DNA of 7,302 bases from an uncultured Clostridia bacterium. Lineage in GTDB: Bacteria; Bacillota; Clostridia; TANB77; CAG-508. The position numbers and the translations under genes were made by a program. A model generated the notes under the pieces. The model saw nothing but the letters and a program-made list of their open reading frames with translations. It had not been told where the DNA came from and ran no database searches. Below are positions 7,193-7,302 of this stretch, one piece after another. The stretch lies in contig CAKPKZ010000077.1 in NCBI GenBank assembly GCA_934167435.1, forward strand, positions 1 to 7,302, written 5' to 3'. Within the stretch, counting starts at the first letter, position 1; each line of letters starts with the position of its first letter.

Positions 7193-7204
7193 TTTACCCT
7201 GGTT

Positions 7205-7218
7205 TCACTAATTAGTGA
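7205..7218. repeat. 14-base perfect palindrome
   Basis: TCACTAATTAGTGA is a perfect palindrome, flanked by CCC on the left (7197-7199) and GGGGG on the right (7219-7223), then ATTTT. Together these could form an imperfect terminator for the tRNA transcript. The perfect symmetry would also suit a dimeric protein binding site. Confidence 0.4.
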
Positions 7219-7233
7219 GGGGGATTTTGAACT

Positions 7234-7287
7234 ATACCCCCTAAAGTAGACACAAAATAAAAAAGAGTGTATACTTTAAGGGGGTAT
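7234..7287 (+). promoter_or_regulatory. Inverted repeat that buries the putative transposase ribosome site
   Basis: Bases 7234-7253 pair with 7267-7287 (19 pairs, one G-A mismatch, one bulged A) around a 13-base A-rich loop. The 3' arm contains AAGGGGG (7278-7284), the ribosome site 7 bases before ATG 7292, and it pairs with the CCCCC of the IS terminal repeat. RNA reading in from outside would thus mask the site, as known for fold-back control in other IS elements such as IS10. Confidence 0.7.
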
Positions 7288-7291
7288 TTTC

Positions 7292-7302
7292 ATGGGAGAA
7301 AA
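7292..7302 (+). CDS. Start of a putative transposase gene (orfA), partial
   Basis: ATG GGA GAA AA.. (MGE then probably K or N) begins 7 bases after AAGGGGG and runs off the window. Only three full codons are visible, so the identity rests on the IS-like end upstream. Short basic first frames beginning MGxK are common in IS3-family elements, but this is recalled, not shown here. Confidence 0.45.

Larger units (their letters stand above)
7228..7302 (+). mobile_element. Left end of an insertion sequence (IS3-family-like), cut by the window edge
   Basis: From 7228 the sequence reads TGAACTATACCCCCTAAAG and continues with TAGACAC. This resembles the TG...-starting terminal repeats with a C-tract followed by AAAGTxGACA found in IS3-family (IS150-like) elements. 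A start codon with a good ribosome site follows at 7292, as expected for the first transposase frame. The right end and the target duplication lie outside the window, so the 3-4 bases before 7228 (TTT or ATTT) are only candidates for the duplication. The family assignment is from remembered pattern. Confidence 0.6.

Noticed and set aside
1..7302. Recoded TGA (Mollicutes-like genetic code)
   Set aside because: All five gene ends are TAA, Trp is encoded by TGG, and no in-frame TGA occurs in the genes; wall enzymes also argue against a wall-less organism.

Overview
The window is strongly AT-rich. It uses AGA/AGG for nearly all arginines and TAA for every stop, reads TGG as Trp, and has strong AGGAGG-type ribosome binding sites with frequent GTG/TTG starts. 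Together with peptidoglycan-modifying enzymes carrying LysM repeats, this points to a low-GC Firmicute, most likely an anaerobic Clostridia-type bacterium (inference; the species cannot be named from the sequence).

Layout. (1) Positions 1-723 hold the C-terminal part of an AMP-forming long-chain acyl-CoA synthetase, closed by a clear intrinsic terminator. (2) A good promoter at 756-784 starts a co-directional set: methionyl-tRNA synthetase (metG, short form, GTG start), a membrane-anchored peptidoglycan/polysaccharide deacetylase, a 766-residue protein of unknown function (TTG start), and a secreted GH25 lysozyme with three LysM repeats (TTG start). The first three lie 17-22 bases apart. The lysozyme is separated by a 55-base gap holding an 18-bp hairpin whose 3' arm contains the lysozyme Shine-Dalgarno. 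(3) An all-AT inverted repeat and a probable promoter precede a tRNA-Leu(CAA) gene with encoded CCA. (4) After the tRNA comes a short stretch rich in hairpins, then what looks like the left end of an IS3-family-like insertion sequence. Its putative transposase start codon lies 11 bases from the window edge, and its ribosome binding site is buried in a long inverted repeat with the IS end.

How the genes may work together. The deacetylase (N-deacetylation of glycan, which usually lowers lysozyme sensitivity) and the GH25 muramidase (cuts the glycan, held to the wall by LysM) are plausible partners in cell-wall remodelling. The unknown 766-residue protein is encoded between them. metG is the housekeeping head of the transcription unit. 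The least explained items are the 766-residue protein, the ribosome-site-sequestering hairpin before the lysozyme, and the fold-back leader at the IS end.
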